A stretch of DNA of 64,000 nucleotides, taken from positions 30,636 to 94,635 of the forward strand of contig NZ_CP040895.1 in NCBI RefSeq assembly GCF_006171285.1. Reading direction: 5' to 3'. Positions within the stretch are counted from its first letter, which is position 1. The number at the start of each line of letters is the position of its first letter. The notes under the pieces were generated by a model. It worked only from the letters and a program-made list of their open reading frames with translations, was not told the DNA's origin and ran no database searches. A program made the position numbers and the translations under genes. The stretch is from Leclercia adecarboxylata (lineage in GTDB: Bacteria > Pseudomonadota > Gammaproteobacteria > Enterobacterales > Enterobacteriaceae). Below are positions 25,443 to 36,853 of the stretch, in pieces.

Positions 25443-25757
25443 CTATAAGCGAACTTTCCCGTATTTACTTATGATCTGGCTTATCATCGACTGGTTACTT
25501 CCACCTTCGCCATTATCCGGGCATTCATTAAGAAAAGCCTTCCTGGCATCCTTCGTGTGGTTGGGTAAAAAGCCGTGCTTGTTCTTTTTAACGATATTGA
25601 AGAAAGCAGCTTCAGCACTGTTACACTCGCTTCCGCCGCTATCGCCGGTGAGCTTGCCCGCCATGCACATAATAACTTTGCAGGGATCTTCAGCATGGCT
25701 GGCAGGAATATAAAGCAGACTACCAGCTGCTATCAGAGGTATTAAGAGTTTCTTCAT
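25443..25757 (-). CDS. kikA: KikA / TrbM-family protein
   Basis: 104 residues with a signal peptide (MKKLLIPLIAAGSLLYIPAS HA) and conserved cysteines (EDPCKVIMCMAGKL, SECNSAE, LNECPDN) typical of the TrbM/KikA/MpfK family. KikA of the IncN plasmid pKM101 is associated with killing of Klebsiella recipients during conjugation; TrbM is needed for IncP mating. It is periplasmic. The 3' end of the upstream membrane-protein gene overlaps its start by four bases. Confidence 0.85.
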   Translation of the reverse strand: MKKLLIPLIAAGSLLYIPASHAEDPCKVIMCMAGKLTGDSGGSECNSAEAAFFNIVKKNKHGFLPNHTKDARKAFLNECPDNGEGGSNQSMISQIISKYGKVRL

Positions 25758-26098
25758 TGTTTTGTCCTTAACAGTTTGTTCAGATATACACTCGCCAGAA
25801 TGTTGATAACGGTAAGCAATATTAATAATAACGCTGCGTTATAAATAGATTTGTAACCTATATCGCCTGCAATATATTCGACAACAAAAACGAAAATCGT
25901 TAAAATTGTGTAAAACTTGATTAACTTTCCTGTAATTTTCTTAACAATATAAGCAACTGAATAAGAGCCGGATTTGATGATGCTGGCGAGTAACCTGATC
26001 GCATGGACACGAAATTTTCTAAAAATGGGCGGAATGGAAGATGCCTTTTTCTTCCTTCTGCTTTTTTGCCTTTCCGCAAAATCAATAAGTTCGCCCAT
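25754..26098 (-). CDS. membrane protein upstream of kikA
   Basis: 114 residues: a basic cytoplasmic N terminus (FAERQKSRRKKKASS), then membrane segments (FYTILTIFVFVVEYIAGDIG; NAALLLILLTVINILASVYL) and a basic end. It overlaps kikA by four bases and follows the H-NS-like gene, so it is likely in one operon. Function unknown. Confidence 0.7.
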   Translation of the reverse strand: MGELIDFAERQKSRRKKKASSIPPIFRKFRVHAIRLLASIIKSGSYSVAYIVKKITGKLIKFYTILTIFVFVVEYIAGDIGYKSIYNAALLLILLTVINILASVYLNKLLRTKQ

Positions 26099-26113
26099 TT
26101 TTATACCCTCCGG

Positions 26114-26491
26114 TTATATCTTCAGATCATCAAGTGATAAACCACTATCAAGCAGCTCTTTGAGCCATGTGGGTCGGCGGCCAGTCCCGGACCAGGTATT
26201 TTCTGCGTTCCTGGGGTCGCGGTATTTTGCTGGTCTATGTTCTCTGGGGTTGGCTACGCCCTGCATCTTCATGGCTTCCAGGCTAATGCCAGCGTCCAAT
26301 TTTGCAGTTAGCCAGGCCGGGCGCTTCCCTATACCAGTCCACGTATTAAAAGGGTTATCCGGGTCACGATACACGGGTTCGCCTTTTGGTCGTTTTTCTG
26401 ATTTCAGGGGAACCAGCATCACCTTCCTTCCTTCAGCGGTTTTCTTTTCGTTTCTTCTTGACACGATCTCATTAGCCCTTATCATAAACAA
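26114..26491 (-). CDS. regulator with two H-NS-type DNA-binding motifs (candidate KorA)
   Basis: 125 residues with two copies of the H-NS C-terminal signature: YRDPDNPFNTWTGIGKRPAW (about residues 41-60) and YRDPRNAENTWSGTGRRPTW (about 90-109), each followed by LxxxLDxGxSL. No oligomerisation domain is seen. It is divergent from traL and only 36 bp away, with a conserved operator-like sequence (26488-26511) in between. In pKM101 the tra genes are repressed by KorA and KorB; this gene is a good positional candidate for KorA, but I cannot confirm the name. Confidence 0.65.
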   Translation of the reverse strand: MFMIRANEIVSRRNEKKTAEGRKVMLVPLKSEKRPKGEPVYRDPDNPFNTWTGIGKRPAWLTAKLDAGISLEAMKMQGVANPREHRPAKYRDPRNAENTWSGTGRRPTWLKELLDSGLSLDDLKI

Positions 26492-26511
26492 AAGTCGTCG
26501 AAATTACAATT
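26488..26511 (+). promoter_or_regulatory. candidate tra operator, copy 1
   Basis: acaaaagtcgtcgaaattac plus aatt between the divergent H-NS-like gene and traL. A nearly identical sequence lies before traN at 32852-32875. Such repetition at the heads of the two transfer operons suggests a shared KorA/KorB-type operator or promoter. Confidence 0.6.
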
Positions 26512-26527
26512 ACGCGGTGAAACATAA

Positions 26528-27262
26528 ATGAGTAAACATCCAAAACTCCTGGTTCTCGCTCTGGCCTGCCTTGCTTGTGCTGGCCGTGCCAGTGCTGCGC
26601 CTGCCTCCGATGAAGTTGCCAGGCTTGCGCAGAGATGTGCGCCTGATGTTTCACCCTTAACGATGGCGTACATCGTCGGCCATGAGTCCTCAAATGGGCC
26701 GTACAGGATCAATATTAACGGTAGTATTCAGTTAAAACAGCAACCGCGTACTGAAGCTGAGGCCGTCAGCGTTGCGAAAGTTCTGCTGAAGGATAATAAA
26801 AGTTTTGATATGGGCCTTGCACAAATTAACTCAAATAATTTAGTGGGCCTGGGTCTTTCGGTTGACGATATTTTCAAACCCTGCATCAACCTGCGGGCGA
26901 GCCAGACCATCCTTAAAGCCTGTTATGATAGCGCCCTGAAATCCTACCCAGCCGGGCAGGTTGCGCTGAGACACGCGCTTTCCTGCTACAACACCGGCTC
27001 ACTCACAAACGGGATTTCTAACGGGTATGTCACGAAAGTTATCAACGTGGCGCGTCAATCAACTGATTTGAAAATCCCTACGCTGCTACCTGACGGCCAG
27101 ACCAGTGAGGACAGCACCGCGACTGAGCCTCAGCAGGCAAAAAGTACGGCGCCGCAGTATGACGGTGAACAAGATGTTTTTGGTTCGGGTGATGGCGATG
27201 CCTTCAGCCGAAATAATACGGATGCCTTTTTAACCAGACAGGAAACAGCGAAGGGGGAATGA
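26528..27262 (+). CDS. traL: TraL, VirB1-like lytic transglycosylase
   Basis: 244 residues with a signal peptide (MSKHPKLLVLALACLACAGR). The lysozyme-like domain has the catalytic Glu in YIVGHESSNGPYRININ (about residue 52), then FDMGLAQINSNNL and ALSCYNTGSLTNGIS. A low-complexity C-terminal tail follows. It opens peptidoglycan locally for assembly of the transfer channel. First gene of the mating-pore operon; its stop overlaps the next ATG. Confidence 0.93.
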   Translation: MSKHPKLLVLALACLACAGRASAAPASDEVARLAQRCAPDVSPLTMAYIVGHESSNGPYRININGSIQLKQQPRTEAEAVSVAKVLLKDNKSFDMGLAQINSNNLVGLGLSVDDIFKPCINLRASQTILKACYDSALKSYPAGQVALRHALSCYNTGSLTNGISNGYVTKVINVARQSTDLKIPTLLPDGQTSEDSTATEPQQAKSTAPQYDGEQDVFGSGDGDAFSRNNTDAFLTRQETAKGE

Positions 27263-27552
27263 GGTTATGGATGGAACGTTTGTACCTTGTATTGCAATCA
27301 CAGATCCTGGAGCTATTTGAAGCAGGAAAAGTGAAGGAGGTAACGATAGAACGGGTTTCATTAAAGAAGTGGTATCCCGTTTTTCAGATAGACGATGAAC
27401 AGCTGGGCCAGATCGCATGTTCCATTAGGGTTAACAAAGAGCATGAGCTACGAACCTGGGCTGATTTAAGGCTACTGGCAGAGTTTTTGAAAGATAAGTG
27501 TGGCGTTGAAGAATGCCGGTTAAATCTGCAATCAACAGAAGATAGTGAGTAA
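27259..27552 (+). CDS. korB: small protein between traL and traM (KorB by position)
   Basis: 97 residues (MRLWMERLYLVLQSQILELF onward), mixed alpha/beta, no recognised motif. The start overlaps the traL stop (ATGA); an ATG at 27271 is an alternative. In pKM101 the gene in this position is korB, a repressor of the tra promoters; the symbol is given from gene order, not from a recognised domain. Confidence 0.6.
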   Translation: MRLWMERLYLVLQSQILELFEAGKVKEVTIERVSLKKWYPVFQIDDEQLGQIACSIRVNKEHELRTWADLRLLAEFLKDKCGVEECRLNLQSTEDSE

Positions 27553-27561
27553 GGAGAAAGT

Positions 27562-27855
27562 ATGACCACGTTGTTTAAGAAGTATGGCCCTGCGGTAGTT
27601 ATGGGCGTTTTGTCCATTGCCCTGCCGCAAATTGCGCTGGCCGCTGGCACCGATACTGGTGAATCAACCGCTACATCAATCCAGACGTGGTTGAGCACAT
27701 GGATTCCAATTGGTTGTGCTATTGCGATCATGGTTAGTTGCTTTATGTGGATGCTTCACGTAATCCCAGCCAGCTTTATTCCTCGTATCGTAATCTCGCT
27801 GATTGGTATTGGTTCTGCATCATTTCTGGTTTCCCTGACGGGCGTAGGAAGCTGA
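27562..27855 (+). CDS. traM: TraM, VirB2-like pilin
   Basis: 97 residues: a long signal region (LFKKYGPAVVMGVLSIALPQ IALA) and two hydrophobic helices (WIPIGCAIAIMVSCFMWMLH and IVISLIGIGSASFLVSLTGV), the usual prepilin layout. It forms the conjugative pilus. AAGGAGAAAGT precedes the ATG, a strong ribosome-binding site suited to a major structural protein. Confidence 0.9.
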   Translation: MTTLFKKYGPAVVMGVLSIALPQIALAAGTDTGESTATSIQTWLSTWIPIGCAIAIMVSCFMWMLHVIPASFIPRIVISLIGIGSASFLVSLTGVGS

Positions 27856-27866
27856 ACAACGCGAAA

Positions 27867-27886
27867 AGGGGGGACTTTTGTCCCCC
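27867..27886 (+). terminator. hairpin between traM and traA
   Basis: ggggggacttttgtccccc forms a stem just after the pilin gene without a long T-run. It is probably an attenuator or an mRNA-end stabiliser that lets pilin be made in excess over the downstream channel proteins. Confidence 0.6.
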
Positions 27887-27904
27887 AAAGTGAGGACTAC
27901 AAAG

Positions 27905-28222
27905 ATGTTCGTTGACGGGAAAAGACCGCTTTTCAAAGGTGCGACTCGCTTACCTCGCGCGCTGGGTGTACCACGTAATGTAGCTATGATGATATTCATG
28001 ATTTCTGCCTCGCTTTTTATGATTATTCATATGTGGGCGATTCTGGTGTTCGTCTTTTTGTGGATTCCTTCAGCTGCATTAACAAAATATGACGACCGCA
28101 TGTTTCGAATTATGGGCCTGTGGTTGAAAACCAAATTCAGTAATTGGTTTGATTCTCCGTTTAAGCAGTGGGGAGGATCGTCTTATTCCTCTGTTGACTA
28201 CAAACGTAAGGGTTTAAAATAA
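27905..28222 (+). CDS. traA: TraA, VirB3-like inner-membrane protein
   Basis: 105 residues from ATG 27905, preceded by GAGG; a frame opening at 27878 lies in the hairpin and is unlikely. The N terminus has a basic region (FKGATRLPRALGVPRNVAMM) then two membrane segments (MMIFMISASLFMIIHMWAIL and VFVFLWIPSAAL). VirB3 works with the VirB4 ATPase. The stop overlaps the traB start. Confidence 0.88.
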   Translation: MFVDGKRPLFKGATRLPRALGVPRNVAMMIFMISASLFMIIHMWAILVFVFLWIPSAALTKYDDRMFRIMGLWLKTKFSNWFDSPFKQWGGSSYSSVDYKRKGLK

Positions 28223-30822
28223 TGAGAGCTGCCACCGCTACGAAGCCAAAAAAAATTGATGCCTACCGTAAGGAGCCATCAGTAAATAAAAAGTATTTGC
28301 CCTATTCTTATCACCTCAATGATTACGTGATTTCGATGGAAAACGGCGATCTGATGGCTTTTTTCAAGCTGGATGGCCGCACACATGACTGCGCATCAGA
28401 TCGGGAACTGGTCACCTGGCATAAAGACCTTAATACGCTGGTCAAGAGCTTCGGAACAGACCATGTAGAGCTGTGGACGCATGAATATCACCATGAGGCT
28501 AAAGAGTACCCGGATGGTGAGTATGACCATTTTTTCCCTGCTTATGTTGATCAATATAACCGTAAGCTGCACGGTGATTCCAAGCAGCTGATTAATGACC
28601 TTTATCTGACCGTTATTTACAAACAGGTAGGGGATAAAACACAGAAGTTTCTGGCGAAATTTGAAAAGCCGACTCGTGACGAAATTCAGCAAATGCAGAA
28701 TGAGGCGCTTGAAGGTCTGGAAGATATTTCTGAACAAATCCTGGAAGCAATGAAGCCGTATGGCATTCAGCAGTTGGGTATCTATTATCGTGACAAACGC
28801 GGTGTTGAAATTCCTGCGCCTGATAAAAAAGAACGTGAAGAACTTGCTGAAGTCGATGAATCAGACATTTTTGACGAAGCCATTGTTATCGAACGCAACG
28901 AGCCTGAACCTTCGCAGGCTCACGCTTATTCAAAAGCGCTGGAGTTCCTTTATTTCCTCGCAAATATGGAATGGGCCATCGTGCCTGTTTGCCGTGATCG
29001 TATCCGTGAGTACATCATGGACAACCGCCCTGTTAGCTCCCTGTGGGGGGATGTTGTCCAGATCAGAACGGTAGATCACAACTTCTATACCACCGGCATT
29101 GAATTTCGTGAATACGAAGAAGATACAGAGCCAGGCCAGCTTAACATGCTTAAAGAAGCCGATTTTGAATACCTTCTGACGCAGAGTTTTTCTTGCCTCT
29201 CTGAATCTTCAGCTAAAACGTTTCTGACGCATCAGGAAAAATCTTTGCAGGAAACGCGCGACCGTGCGCAAAGCCAGCTGGCACAGCTTGGTACTGCGCT
29301 CGATATGCTGACGTCCAGAGAGTTCGTGATGGGCTACCATCATGGAACCGTGCATGTCTGGGATAATGACCAAAACGCGGTACAGCGCAAAGCGCGTCGT
29401 GTGAAGGTTATGCTAACCGGCTGTGGCGTGGTTGGCGGGACTATCAGCCTGGCCTCTGAGGCTGCATATTATGCGAGACTGCCTGGCAACCAGAAATGGG
29501 CGCCGCGCCCGGTTCCGATAAACTCATGGAACTTCCTGCACTTCAGCCCGTTCCACAATTTTATGCGTGGCAAGCCTGACAATAACCCGTGGGGGCCAGC
29601 GCTGACCATGTTCCGCACGATCAGCGGTACGCCACTCTATTTTAATTTCCATGTGACCCCGCTTGAAGAACTTTCCTACGGTAAACGCCCGCTGGGCCAT
29701 GCGTTAATAACGGGTATGTCGGGGGAAGGTAAAACCACGCTGCTTAACTTCCTGCTGGCGCAGTCAATGAAGTACAACCCGCGGCTTTTTGTTTATGACC
29801 GTGACCGCGGTATGGAGCCGTTCATTCGAAGCGTTGGTGGCTACTATAAAGTTCTGCAACAGGGTATGCCGTCCGGGTTTGCCCCGCTTCAGATTGAACC
29901 GACCAAACGCAATATTGCCCTCATTAAAAACCTGTTCCGCATTTGTGTGGAAACCACCAATAACGGGCCTATCAGCGCAACGATGGCTACCGAACTGGCT
30001 GAAGGCGTTGATGCGGTTATGGGGGAAGGCTCACTTATTCCACGCGAGGCGCGCACCGTTACTATCCTGGACGGGTACGTGAATGAAGTTGTGGAAAATG
30101 GCGTATCACTGAAAGGGCTGCTGCGCGAATGGACGCGCGAAGGCCAGTATGGCTGGCTGTTTGACAATGATAAAGACAGCCTGGATCTCAGCGCGAATGA
30201 TATTTTTGGCTTCGATTTATCCGAGTTTATCGCAGCCAAAGAGGAAGTATCCAGCCCGGCCCGTACTCCGCTCATGATGTACCTTCTGTACCGGGTACGT
30301 GACTCCATCGACGGCAAACGCCGCGTCATTCAGTGCTTTGACGAGTTCCACGCCTACCTTGACGATCCGGTTATCGAGCGTGAAGTTAAGCGTGGTATCA
30401 AAACTGACCGTAAGAAAGACGCTATCTATGTGTTTGCCACGCAGGAGCCGAACGATGCGCTGTCCAGCCGTATTGGCCGCACGATCATGTCGCAGACCGT
30501 CACAAAAATCTGCCTGCGCGATCCGGAAGCTATCCGAGAGGATTATGCCTTCCTTACTGATGCTGAATACGACGCGCTGATGTCGATTACCGAACACTCC
30601 AGACAGTTCCTGGTTAAACAAGGGCAACAGTCTGCGATTGCTTCTTTCAATCTCTACCCTCGCAACAGCGACGATATTGATGCAGATATTAAGACAATGG
30701 ACAACGTTCTTAGCGTGTTGTCCGGTGAACCACAAAACGCCGAAATTGCGCATGAGCTGGTTGAACGGCTCGGTAATGACCCTGAAGTATGGCTCAAAGA
30801 ATACTGGCGCCTGACGGCTTAA
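28222..30822 (+). CDS. traB: TraB, VirB4-like ATPase
   Basis: An 866-residue channel ATPase. Walker A is [14 protein letters not shown] at about residues 496-509; Walker B is [14 protein letters not shown] near 704; the C-terminal [20 protein letters not shown] is the family signature. The N-terminal CagE/TrbE domain has [20 protein letters not shown]. It energises pilus assembly and substrate transfer at the inner membrane. Larger than most VirB4 proteins (about 790-820) through an acidic insertion near residues 195-230. Confidence 0.95.
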   Translation: MRAATATKPKKIDAYRKEPSVNKKYLPYSYHLNDYVISMENGDLMAFFKLDGRTHDCASDRELVTWHKDLNTLVKSFGTDHVELWTHEYHHEAKEYPDGEYDHFFPAYVDQYNRKLHGDSKQLINDLYLTVIYKQVGDKTQKFLAKFEKPTRDEIQQMQNEALEGLEDISEQILEAMKPYGIQQLGIYYRDKRGVEIPAPDKKEREELAEVDESDIFDEAIVIERNEPEPSQAHAYSKALEFLYFLANMEWAIVPVCRDRIREYIMDNRPVSSLWGDVVQIRTVDHNFYTTGIEFREYEEDTEPGQLNMLKEADFEYLLTQSFSCLSESSAKTFLTHQEKSLQETRDRAQSQLAQLGTALDMLTSREFVMGYHHGTVHVWDNDQNAVQRKARRVKVMLTGCGVVGGTISLASEAAYYARLPGNQKWAPRPVPINSWNFLHFSPFHNFMRGKPDNNPWGPALTMFRTISGTPLYFNFHVTPLEELSYGKRPLGHALITGMSGEGKTTLLNFLLAQSMKYNPRLFVYDRDRGMEPFIRSVGGYYKVLQQGMPSGFAPLQIEPTKRNIALIKNLFRICVETTNNGPISATMATELAEGVDAVMGEGSLIPREARTVTILDGYVNEVVENGVSLKGLLREWTREGQYGWLFDNDKDSLDLSANDIFGFDLSEFIAAKEEVSSPARTPLMMYLLYRVRDSIDGKRRVIQCFDEFHAYLDDPVIEREVKRGIKTDRKKDAIYVFATQEPNDALSSRIGRTIMSQTVTKICLRDPEAIREDYAFLTDAEYDALMSITEHSRQFLVKQGQQSAIASFNLYPRNSDDIDADIKTMDNVLSVLSGEPQNAEIAHELVERLGNDPEVWLKEYWRLTA

Positions 30823-30840
30823 CAACGAGGCAAAACACCA

Positions 30841-31553
30841 TGAAAAAAACACTGACGGCAGTATTGCTGACCACCGGCCTGATTCTGGGAGGCGCGCAAA
30901 GCGCTTCCGCAGGCATCATCGTGACCAACCCTACTGAGCTGGCTAAACAGGTCGAGCAGCTTCAGCAAATGGCGCAGCAGCTGGAGCAGCTTAAAAGCCA
31001 GCTGCAAACGCAGAAAAATATGTATGAGTCGATGGCAAAGACAACCAACCTGGGCGATCTGCTGGGGACGTCTACCAGCACGCTGGCAAATAATTTGCCG
31101 GACAACTGGAAGGAGATCTACAGCGACGCCATGAACTCCAGTTCTTCCGTCACGCCTTCAGTTAACAGCATGATGGGCCAGTTTAATGCGGAAGTTGACG
31201 ACATGACGCCCAGCGAAGCAATTACCTACATGAACAAAAAGCTGGCTGAAAAAGGCGCTTATGACCGCGTTATGGCAGAAAAAGCCTACAACAACCAGAT
31301 GCAGGAACTAACCGATATGCAGGAGCTGACGGAGCAGATTAAAACGACTCCAGACCTGAAATCGATTGCTGACTTACAGGCCCGTATCCAGACGTCACAG
31401 GGTGCTATTCAGGGTGAGCAGGCGAAGCTGAATCTGATGAACATGTTGCAGCAGTCACAGGACAAGCTATTACGTGCGCAGAAAGAACGTGCCACCCACA
31501 ATTTTGTTTTTGGAACCGGCGGGGACGTTACCGCGTCACCTTCAATTAACTGA
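30841..31553 (+). CDS. traC: TraC, VirB5-like minor pilin
   Basis: 236 residues started at ATG 30841 because it opens with a signal peptide ([24 protein letters not shown]); the longer frame from 30789 overlaps traB. Mature part is helical and Gln-rich ([20 protein letters not shown]). VirB5 proteins sit at the pilus tip and mediate recipient contact; TraC of pKM101 can be supplied from other cells. Confidence 0.92.
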
Positions 31554-31560
31554 GGTAATT

Positions 31561-31788
31561 ATGAAAAAACTACTGCTTGTTATCCCTTTCCTCCTGGTGG
31601 CCTGCGATGCCTCGCATGACGTGGAGTGGTACAAAAAACATGAGAAAGAGCGCAAGGCAACAATTCAGGAATGCAAGAAAGACGCGGATGAACTTCAGAA
31701 ACCTGATTGCAAAAACGCGCGCGAAGCCGATCGTCAGCTGTTTGTGTTCGGCAAAAAAGACGGCGAAATCAATTCACCGAAAATTTAG
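31561..31788 (+). CDS. eex: Eex entry-exclusion lipoprotein
   Basis: 75 residues started at ATG 31561. Lipoprotein signal MKKLLLVIPFLLVACDASHD with lipobox LVAC (Cys15), then a charged helix (WYKKHEKERKATIQECKKDA) with further cysteines (NPDCKNAR-like). It lies between traC and traD as in pKM101 and lowers uptake of related plasmids by cells that already carry one. Confidence 0.88.
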   Translation: MKKLLLVIPFLLVACDASHDVEWYKKHEKERKATIQECKKDADELQKPDCKNAREADRQLFVFGKKDGEINSPKI

Positions 31789-31803
31789 GAGTAAGGAGGC
31801 AAT

Positions 31804-32844
31804 ATGGCATTCACCCTAGTCGCAGACATTTTCGCAAAAGTAGACGGGGCGATTACGTCAATGGTGAGCGCCAATGTTGCCACCATTATCTCTGATGTAA
31901 CGCCTCTGATTGCCACCTGTCTGACAATCAAGCTGATGGTTCAGGGGATGTACTCAGCGTTTAATCCGGGGGCGGGCGACAGCCTGAGTTCGCTGATTAA
32001 AGAGTATCTTTCCATAGCCCTTATCCTGAGCTTTGCAACGGCGGGCGGCTGGTATCAACAGGAACTGGTCAACGTGGCGCTTCACCTGCCGGATGATTTT
32101 GCCGGGATACTGTCTGCCCCTAATAAAGTCGGTGCAAGTGGCGTACCGGCGATTATTGATAGCGGTATTGAAAAAGGTATCAAGATCGTCAACACCGCAT
32201 GGGAAGCCGCAGACGTGTTTTCATCGAGCGGCCTGGCCGCGTATGCCATTGGCGGCATTATGATGATTGCTACCGTTGTGCTGGGCGGCCTCGGTGCGGG
32301 CTTTGTGATCATGGCTAAGATCCTTCTGGCCGTTACGCTTTGTTTTGGCCCGATTGCAATCTTCTGCCTGCTGTGGGGAGCGACAAAAAACATCTTTGCT
32401 CGCTGGCTGGCGTCGGTCATTAACTATGGCCTTGTCGTCGTCATTCTTGCGCTCGTGTTTGGTTTCATCATGCAGATGTTCGACAACCTCCTGTCCTCGA
32501 TGAACTCTGATGCCGCTTACTCATCAATCACTGGTTCTATCTCCGCCTTATTACTGACGGTCATTTCCGTTTTCGTTCTGTTCCAGATTCCGCAAATTGC
32601 CGCCAGCTGGGGTAGCGGTATCAGCGCCGGAGTTGCTGACGCCGCACGCTCTACGGGTTCTTCCATGCAGGCGCTTGGCAATATGGGCAGCCACGGCATG
32701 TTTGGCGGTAATGCGTTCAGAGGCGGTAACAGTGGCGGCGGCCAGCAATCGGCAGGTGGAGGAAGTGGCAGCAACAGCGGAGGAAGCAGTGGTTCTAATT
32801 TAAGTGGTAAGGCAAGGGGCAGTCGCGGGAAGAAGGCTGCATAA
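31804..32844 (+). CDS. traD: TraD, VirB6-like inner-membrane channel protein
   Basis: 346 residues with at least five membrane segments (LIATCLTIKLMVQGMYSAF, YLSIALILSFATAGG, IGGIMMIATVVLGGLGAGFV, ILLAVTLCFGPIAIFCLLWG, VVVILALVFGFIMQMF, ISALLLTVISVFVLFQIP) and a Gly/Ser-rich C-terminal tail (GGQQSAGGGSGSNSGGSSGS). It forms part of the inner-membrane channel. GGAGTAAGGAGG precedes the start. Confidence 0.92.
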   Translation: MAFTLVADIFAKVDGAITSMVSANVATIISDVTPLIATCLTIKLMVQGMYSAFNPGAGDSLSSLIKEYLSIALILSFATAGGWYQQELVNVALHLPDDFAGILSAPNKVGASGVPAIIDSGIEKGIKIVNTAWEAADVFSSSGLAAYAIGGIMMIATVVLGGLGAGFVIMAKILLAVTLCFGPIAIFCLLWGATKNIFARWLASVINYGLVVVILALVFGFIMQMFDNLLSSMNSDAAYSSITGSISALLLTVISVFVLFQIPQIAASWGSGISAGVADAARSTGSSMQALGNMGSHGMFGGNAFRGGNSGGGQQSAGGGSGSNSGGSSGSNLSGKARGSRGKKAA

Positions 32845-32851
32845 AATTAAA

Positions 32852-32893
32852 ACAAAAGTCGTTGAAATTGCAATTTCGGCGACTTATTATAAT
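32852..32893 (+). promoter_or_regulatory. promoter/operator before traN, copy 2 of the tra operator
   Basis: acaaaagtcgttgaaattgc (32852-32871) repeats the sequence before traL with two changes. TTGAAA (32862-32867) and TATTAT/TATAAT (32885-32893) form a likely promoter, with an aaattgcaattt palindrome overlapping the -35 side. It would give the traN-traG genes their own regulated promoter. Confidence 0.6.
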
Positions 32894-32926
32894 TAGTACG
32901 TTCAACAACCGATAATGGATGCCGTA

Positions 32927-33073
32927 ATGCGCAGCTTATTGCTTATGGGAGTTCTTCTGATTAGCGCCTGTTCCAGCGGGCATAAACCGCCACCGGAGCC
33001 GGACTGGAGCAACACCGTTCCAGTAAACAAAACAATCCCGGTTGATACGCAAGGTGGTGCAAATGAAAGCTAA
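32927..33073 (+). CDS. traN: TraN, VirB7-like lipoprotein
   Basis: 48 residues: [20 protein letters not shown] with lipobox ISAC (Cys15), then a Pro-rich segment ([20 protein letters not shown]). It matches the small outer-membrane lipoprotein TraN that joins TraO and TraF in the core complex of pKM101. An in-frame ATG at 32915 would add four residues. Its 3' end overlaps the traE start by 11 bases. Confidence 0.88.
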
Positions 33074-33761
33074 TAAAAAAACAGGGCTTACACGTGAAGC
33101 CATTAAAGAGTTCAACGAAAGCCGTAAAGGGCTTGAAGTTGATCTGATGGATGAAGTGCTGAAGTCCCGGCGTACCGCCTGGATGGTTGCCACCGGTTCA
33201 GCGGTGGTAACTGTTTTTGCACTCTCTTTAGTTGGTTACGTGGTGCATAAGTACAGCCAGCCAATCCCCGCACATCTGCTAACGCTCAACGAGGCCACTC
33301 ACGAAGTACAGCAGGTCAAGCTGACCCGCGACCAGACCTCTTATGGTGACGAAATTGATAAGTTCTGGCTGACACAATATGTCATTCACCGTGAGAGCTA
33401 TGACTTCTATTCAGTTCAGGTCGACTATACGGCCGTTGGCTTAATGTCCACGCCGAACGTGGCAGAGTCTTACCAGAGCAAGTTCAAGGGCCGCAACGGT
33501 CTTGATAAGGTTCTGGGCGACAGTGAAACGACCCGCGTGAAGATTAACTCTGTGATCCTCGATAAACCGCACGGCGTAGCAACGATACGCTTTACTACGG
33601 TTCGCCGCGTGCGCAGCAATCCCGTTGATGATCAGCCGCAGCGCTGGATTGCCATTATGGGGTATGAATATAAATCGCTGGCGATGAATGCTGAGCAGCG
33701 TTATGTCAACCCGCTGGGTTTCCGCGTGACGAGTTATCGCGTCAACCCTGAAGTTAACTGA
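33063..33761 (+). CDS. traE: TraE, VirB8-like protein
   Basis: 232 residues from ATG 33063 (a frame from 33042 lies in traN). Cytoplasmic N terminus, one membrane segment ([20 protein letters not shown], about residues 40-60), then a periplasmic domain of the NTF2-like VirB8 fold ([40 protein letters not shown]). It nucleates channel assembly. The crystal structure of the pKM101 TraE is known. Confidence 0.93.
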
Positions 33762-33771
33762 GGGCTGCCCC

Positions 33772-35815
<2,044 letters not shown>

Positions 35816-35816
<1 letters not shown>

Positions 35817-35843
35817 AAAAGTGGGCGCTTAGCGCCCGCTTTT
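35816..35843 (+). terminator. hairpin terminator between traF and traG
   Basis: gtgggcgcttagcgcccgct followed by TTTTC gives a strong stem and a short T-run. It should reduce traG and nuc expression relative to the core proteins. Confidence 0.75.
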
Positions 35844-35857
35844 CTTCAGGAGTAATC

Positions 35858-36853
35858 ATGACTGATGCAGCTTTCTATCAACTTGGCCCACTGCGCGAGT
35901 ATTTAGAAGATCCTACTGTTTTTGAAATTCGCATTAACTGCTTTCAGGAAGTTATCTGTGATACGTTCAGCGGCCGCAGGGTTGTGCAGAACGCGGCAAT
36001 TACGGCAGATTTTATTAGGAACCTTGCTAAATCGTTGGTGAGCAGCAACAAGCTGACCATGCAGGCCATTAATGACGTGATCCTGCCTGGCGGGATCAGG
36101 GGCGTTATCTGTCTGCCCCCTGCGGTGATTGACGGTACAACGGCCGTAGCGTTTCGTAAGGATTTGGCGGCCGATAAAAATCTGGAGCAGCTGACCAGCG
36201 AGGGGATTTTCAGTGACTGCCGGAAGATTACCGGCAGCAAGCAAAGCCTAACGGATGATGATTTTTTCCTTAAAGAGCTGCACAGCAGCGAAAAATGGCC
36301 CGCATTCCTGCAAACCGCCGTTGAGAAGAAACGCACTATCGTGATCTGCGGTGAAACCGGGTCGGGGAAAACGGTACTCACGCGCGCGCTGTTAAAATCG
36401 CTACATAAAGACGAGCGTGTAATTATTTTAGAGGACGTTCACGAAGTCACGGTCGATCACGTTGTAGAAGCCGTTTATATGATGTACGGCGATGCAGGAA
36501 AGATCGGCCGCGTCAGCGCCACTGATGCCCTGCGAGCCTGTATGCGTCTGACACCGGGCCGTATCATCATGACTGAGCTTAGGGATGATGCTGCGTGGGA
36601 TTATCTTAAAGCACTTAATACCGGCCATCCAGGCGGTGTTATGTCAACGCACGCTAACTCTGCGCGCGATGCCTTTAACCGTATTGGGCTGCTTATCAAG
36701 GCGACCCCTATCGGCCGTATGCTCGATATGAGCGATATTATGCGAATGCTCTACTCCACCATTGACGTTGTGGTGCATATGGAAAAGCGGAAAATCAAAG
36801 AAATTTATTTTGACCCTGAATATAAAATGCAGTGTGTGAACGGGAGCCTGTAA
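35858..36853 (+). CDS. traG: TraG, VirB11-like traffic ATPase
   Basis: 331 residues. Walker A ICGETGSGKTVLTRALLK at about 164-181, an Asp box (ERVIILEDVHEVTVD), a His box (LKALNTGHPGGVMSTHANSA) and the Walker B region (RACMRLTPGRIIMTELRDDA). It forms a hexamer at the inner membrane and switches the machine between pilus assembly and DNA transfer. Its stop overlaps the nuc ATG (TAATG). Confidence 0.95.
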   Translation: MTDAAFYQLGPLREYLEDPTVFEIRINCFQEVICDTFSGRRVVQNAAITADFIRNLAKSLVSSNKLTMQAINDVILPGGIRGVICLPPAVIDGTTAVAFRKDLAADKNLEQLTSEGIFSDCRKITGSKQSLTDDDFFLKELHSSEKWPAFLQTAVEKKRTIVICGETGSGKTVLTRALLKSLHKDERVIILEDVHEVTVDHVVEAVYMMYGDAGKIGRVSATDALRACMRLTPGRIIMTELRDDAAWDYLKALNTGHPGGVMSTHANSARDAFNRIGLLIKATPIGRMLDMSDIMRMLYSTIDVVVHMEKRKIKEIYFDPEYKMQCVNGSL

